A stretch of DNA of 33,787 bases, taken from contig JAMDHS010000136.1 of the NCBI GenBank assembly GCA_029717555.1, positions 1 to 33,787 of the forward strand. Direction: 5' to 3'. The notes beneath the pieces were generated by a model. That model ran no database searches, was not told the origin of the DNA, and worked only from the letters and a program-made list of their open reading frames with translations. Positions 31,358-33,787 of this stretch are shown here, one piece after another. Numbering within the stretch: the first letter of the stretch is position 1; the number at the start of each line of letters is the position of its first letter. Origin of the DNA: Peribolospora baueri. Taxonomy: Eukaryota > Basidiomycota > Peribolosporomycetes > Peribolosporales > Peribolosporaceae. A program made the position numbers and the translations under genes.

Positions 31358-32222
31358 GTCGATGTGATGTGTTCATAGGACCCCCGACCACTCACCCTCT
31401 TCCTAACCCTCTCGACTCGACTCGACTTGGCTTGATCGATCGCCCCCGATCCGATTCCGTATGCGTCGCTCGCCGTTTGATCGTGATCGCATTCCGATGC
31501 GTTAAATTATGTGGGGCTGCGTGGGAATGGAGAAAAAAAAAAGAAACACAAGTTCTCGCTCCGCGTTCGTGATCGCCCTGCCGCCGCTCTTTCTCTTCCC
31601 TTGCCTTCCTTCGAGCCCTTTGTCAAGTTTTGACTGAGCCTTGACTTGGGAAAACTCCGGGCTGTGAAAGCAAAAGAAATCAGTGGGCTCGTGCACGTGT
31701 CACACACGTCACGTCACGTCACAGGGCGCGCCGCGAATTTAATTAGCGAAGTCGTCGTCTAGTTTCGCCCCCCCCCTCCCCGGTCCTCTCTCTCTCTAAC
31801 CACCGTATACAGAATAGAGCGGAGGTCCGTAGTGTCCGCTGCTCGTCTTAGGAGAGCACACCCCTTTTTGCGATTTTTCTCTCTCTCTTGTCGCGACGAC
31901 CCACGCTGCGGTGGTGGCTGTTTTCTTTTTGTTCCTTTTTTTTTTTGTTCTTTTCCTTCTCCCTTCCCTCCCGCCCCCTCGTTTTACTTTGGAGACGTGA
32001 TGGGAGAATACTATGACGTGGAGGTTCTCGATGTCATTGTCCGGCGGACGACGTCGATGACGATGACGATGACGGGCGATGGCACCGTTTGGGGTTGGTT
32101 TTAGCCGATAGCGTTGGGACGGCTCCGGGTGCCTCGTGTTCCTCCCTCAGGGTTGGACGTCGTTCTCGTTCACACTTACCAATGGTCGTTCCTATGGACG
32201 AAGGACGAAGGGGACCCGAAAG

Positions 32223-32247
32223 AAAAAAAAAAAAAAAAAAAAAAAAA
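32223..32247 (+). repeat. Poly(A) run, 25 bases
   Basis: Twenty-five consecutive A, about 120 bases left of the large inverted repeat. There is no adjacent reverse-transcriptase-like frame or target-site duplication that I can see, so I do not read it as a retroposed tail. Confidence 0.9.
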
Positions 32248-32370
32248 GGATAAAAAGCGCTTCCTTCCCCCCCGCCCCTTCTCCTCATTTCGTCTTGATT
32301 TGTCCCCAAGTCCCCAGTCCCTCACGGCCTCGCCACCTACACCCATTCAGACTTCCCCAATGTTCACCAC

Positions 32371-32765
32371 CCGTTTCCGCCTTCGGCCCGCCTTCCTTTT
32401 CACTTTCCTCGCCCTCTTCTCCCCGCTCGCTCTCTGATCGTCTTCGTCGCTCCGTCTCCTCCCGCCATCCACCGCGCCCCCGTCTTTGTCGGCGCGTACG
32501 TCGCCGCGATGTGCTTGCTCAGCAGGACGCTCGCCATGCTCCGTTACGGTCGTCGGGCCCGACGAGAGCCAGTCGGGACGATTCCCTGGTCACGGAGCAT
32601 GGCGAGCGTCCTGCTGAGCAAGCACATCGCGGCGACGTACGCGCCGACAAAGACGGGGGCGCGGTGGATGGCGGGAGGAGACGGAGCGACGAAGACGATC
32701 AGAGAGCGAGCGGGGAGAAGAGGGCGAGGAAAGTGAAAAGGAAGGCGGGCCGAAGGCGGAAACGG
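32371..32765. repeat. Perfect 174-bp inverted repeat with 47-bp loop
   Basis: The left arm 32371-32544 is the exact reverse complement of the right arm 32592-32765; I checked five blocks along the arms by hand and all paired without mismatch. The 47-base loop (32545-32591) contains its own 16-base palindrome TCGTCGGGCCCGACGA (32550-32565). Flanking bases give no clear target-site duplication, and there is no transposase frame. As RNA it would form a very stable hairpin of 174 pairs. It could be a foldback element, a recent inverted duplication, a hairpin-RNA locus, or an assembly/amplification artefact. A 25-codon frame beginning at 32360 runs into the left arm. Confidence 0.9.
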
Positions 32766-33787
32766 TGATTTGGGAGGTTGTGAGGGCGCGTAAAACGGGG
32801 CGTGCCATCGTCCTGACCGTCGCGCTCTGGCTTCGCCCGTGGGGGAAGAGACGATATCTGGCGCCAAACCGCGCTGACTACCCGCACTTTCGACCGCCCA
32901 TCGGTCGCGTTGTCGCTTCTGCTACTGCCGTTCCACCGCTCCCGCTTTCCGTCCTTCCCTGCGAAACGGGATCGAACCCTCGCCGGCATCGGAGCTGTTC
33001 GTCGTTCCCGGTCGACCACCGCGGCCGTCGGTTCTCGCGCTGGTATCGCTAGCCATGCGGTCGTGGCCCGCGAGGCCTGACTATGACTGCCCATAGACAC
33101 TCATTTCAGCGTGTCGCCAGGTTAGTTAAAGTATTATGAGGCGCGAGGCAAAGTTTTCCCAGACAGTCGCGACAGGTACCATTCAGCGCCTTGCCTCTGC
33201 TCCCTGAAGGTCCCGCTGGAGTTCAGCCTTCGTGGAAGTGGGCACGTTCGGGACCTGTCCGTCTGGAACGAGGACACTAGGAATGAAGACCATCGGTCCT
33301 TCCACCATATCCCCCTCCAAATAGAAGTAGACCATCTACCCACCGCCCCACCCCCCCCCCGCCCCCCACTTTTCTCGTAGTCATCCTCTACCGTTTCCGT
33401 CTTCTGTACCACATGCTTTCTTGCAGTATAAACCCCATCAGAAATGACTCGAGGAATGCTCAGGTCTGGACACTAGCGTCAGCGAGGACGCCGCCGTGGA
33501 TCTCAGGCGGTTGAGCTGATCAGCGTGCGGGCAGATGACGATGTGGGGAACATGTACGCCTAGGAAGGGGTCAGGAGAGGTCGCGTCGCTTTTCCCTTAG
33601 GAGAGCACCTCGTGAAAAATTCTCTCTTATCGCCTCCACCACAACCTGTGTTGTCATTCGTTCCTTCATTCGTATGTATCTGACGTGATGATCAGGCGAG
33701 CAAAGACACGACCGTCTGTATTTTTGTTTGTTTGCGGAGAAGCTTACCCGCGAAGCCACAATAGCCCCTCCCTCCCTCCCCCCCCCA
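32766..33787. other. Right-edge region, no confirmed gene
   Basis: One kilobase without a secure feature. It has a C-run with few interruptions (about 33344-33368), a C/T-rich edge (33767-33787), and a moderately coding-like minus-strand frame listed separately. A B-box-like GGTTCGATCC on the minus strand near 32970 does not fold as a tRNA. Confidence 0.45.
33438..33595 (-). CDS. Possible 3'-terminal exon of a gene entering from the right edge
   Basis: On the minus strand a frame is open from about 33596 to a TGA at 33440-33438. Its last part reads DPFLGVHVPHIVICPHADQL and then NRLRSTAASSLTLVSRPEHS, with mostly G or C in third codon positions. An AAG or CAG-like acceptor near 33596 could join it to an exon further right, where another open segment contains VVVEAIRENFSRG. 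I recognise no domain, and the gene would be cut by the window edge. Confidence is low. Confidence 0.2.

Larger units (their letters stand above)
30850..32370. other. Gene-poor, low-complexity stretch after PTC1
   Basis: About 1.5 kb with no supportable gene. It contains C/T-rich tracts (30880-31310), several T or A runs (31174, 31286, 31531, 31938), a (TGCC)8 array, and a 25-base A run. The left part must include the PTC1 3' UTR. Short frames such as the Ser/Pro-rich one at 30853-31257 reflect composition. Confidence 0.55.

Noticed and set aside
32223-32247. Poly(A) run as the tail of a retroposed element
   Set aside because: No element body, reverse-transcriptase frame or target-site duplication was found next to it.
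32136-32768. 210-codon plus-strand frame through the poly(A) run and both arms of the inverted repeat
   Set aside because: A poly-lysine stretch from the A run followed by Arg/Pro-rich sequence; no coding character beyond composition.
32960-33050. tRNA gene on the minus strand suggested by a B-box-like GGTTCGATCC
   Set aside because: The T-arm has a mismatch, the 7-base acceptor stem cannot be closed with any upstream segment at the right distance, and no proper A box or anticodon arm is seen.

Overview
The window looks like a piece of a GC-rich basidiomycete nuclear chromosome. My inference is a red-yeast-type Pucciniomycotina fungus (Microbotryomycetes such as Rhodotorula or Sporobolomyces). 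The basis is high G+C, many short introns (about 55-140 bases) with GTGAGT/GTRNGT donors, small intergenic gaps with divergent and convergent gene pairs, and proteins that read like fungal orthologues only after splicing. I saw no transposon, viral element, CRISPR array, rRNA or convincing tRNA.

Layout from left to right: (1) + an unrecognised serine-rich protein with a C-terminal membrane segment, about 0.69-3.59 kb, 5' end unresolved; (2) - DNA ligase I, 3.85-7.96 kb, ten coding exons including two microexons and one GC-AG intron; (3) + a leucine-rich-repeat protein divergent from the ligase, 8.18-10.89 kb; (4) - mitochondrial ribosomal protein uL5m, 11.18-12.18 kb; (5) + a small CBM5/12 chitin-binding-type protein, 12.39-12.93 kb; a 1.3 kb gap; (6) + a Mrp51/bS1m-type mitochondrial ribosomal protein, 14.20-15.81 kb, intronless; (7) - a NUDT15-like Nudix hydrolase, 16.46-17.45 kb; (8) + septin Cdc10, 18.43-20.15 kb; (9) + CTNNBL1, a spliceosome-associated armadillo protein, 20.87-23.63 kb; (10) + a secreted or anchored alpha/beta hydrolase, 24.77-26.82 kb; (11) + a Ptc1-type PP2C phosphatase, 28.22-30.85 kb; then about 2.9 kb of gene-poor, low-complexity DNA to the right edge.

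For genes 2-11 the exon sums are divisible by three and give continuous proteins, so I trust those models. They are independent housekeeping functions (replication, mitochondrial translation, nucleotide clean-up, cytokinesis, splicing, signalling) and not a cluster or operon. Shared features are divergent promoters (ligase/LRR, uL5m/CBM, Nudix/septin) and telomere-repeat-like AACCCTAA boxes in several of them.

The most unusual points are a perfect 174-bp inverted repeat with a 47-bp loop at 32371-32765; five introns whose reading frame demands an AAG 3' splice site, two of them in the ligase with a competing CAG exactly 55 bases from the donor; a decoy acceptor in CTNNBL1 that would give a stop codon; and a (CTCTT)16 tract in the last PTC1 intron. 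I found no convincing new multi-gene system.
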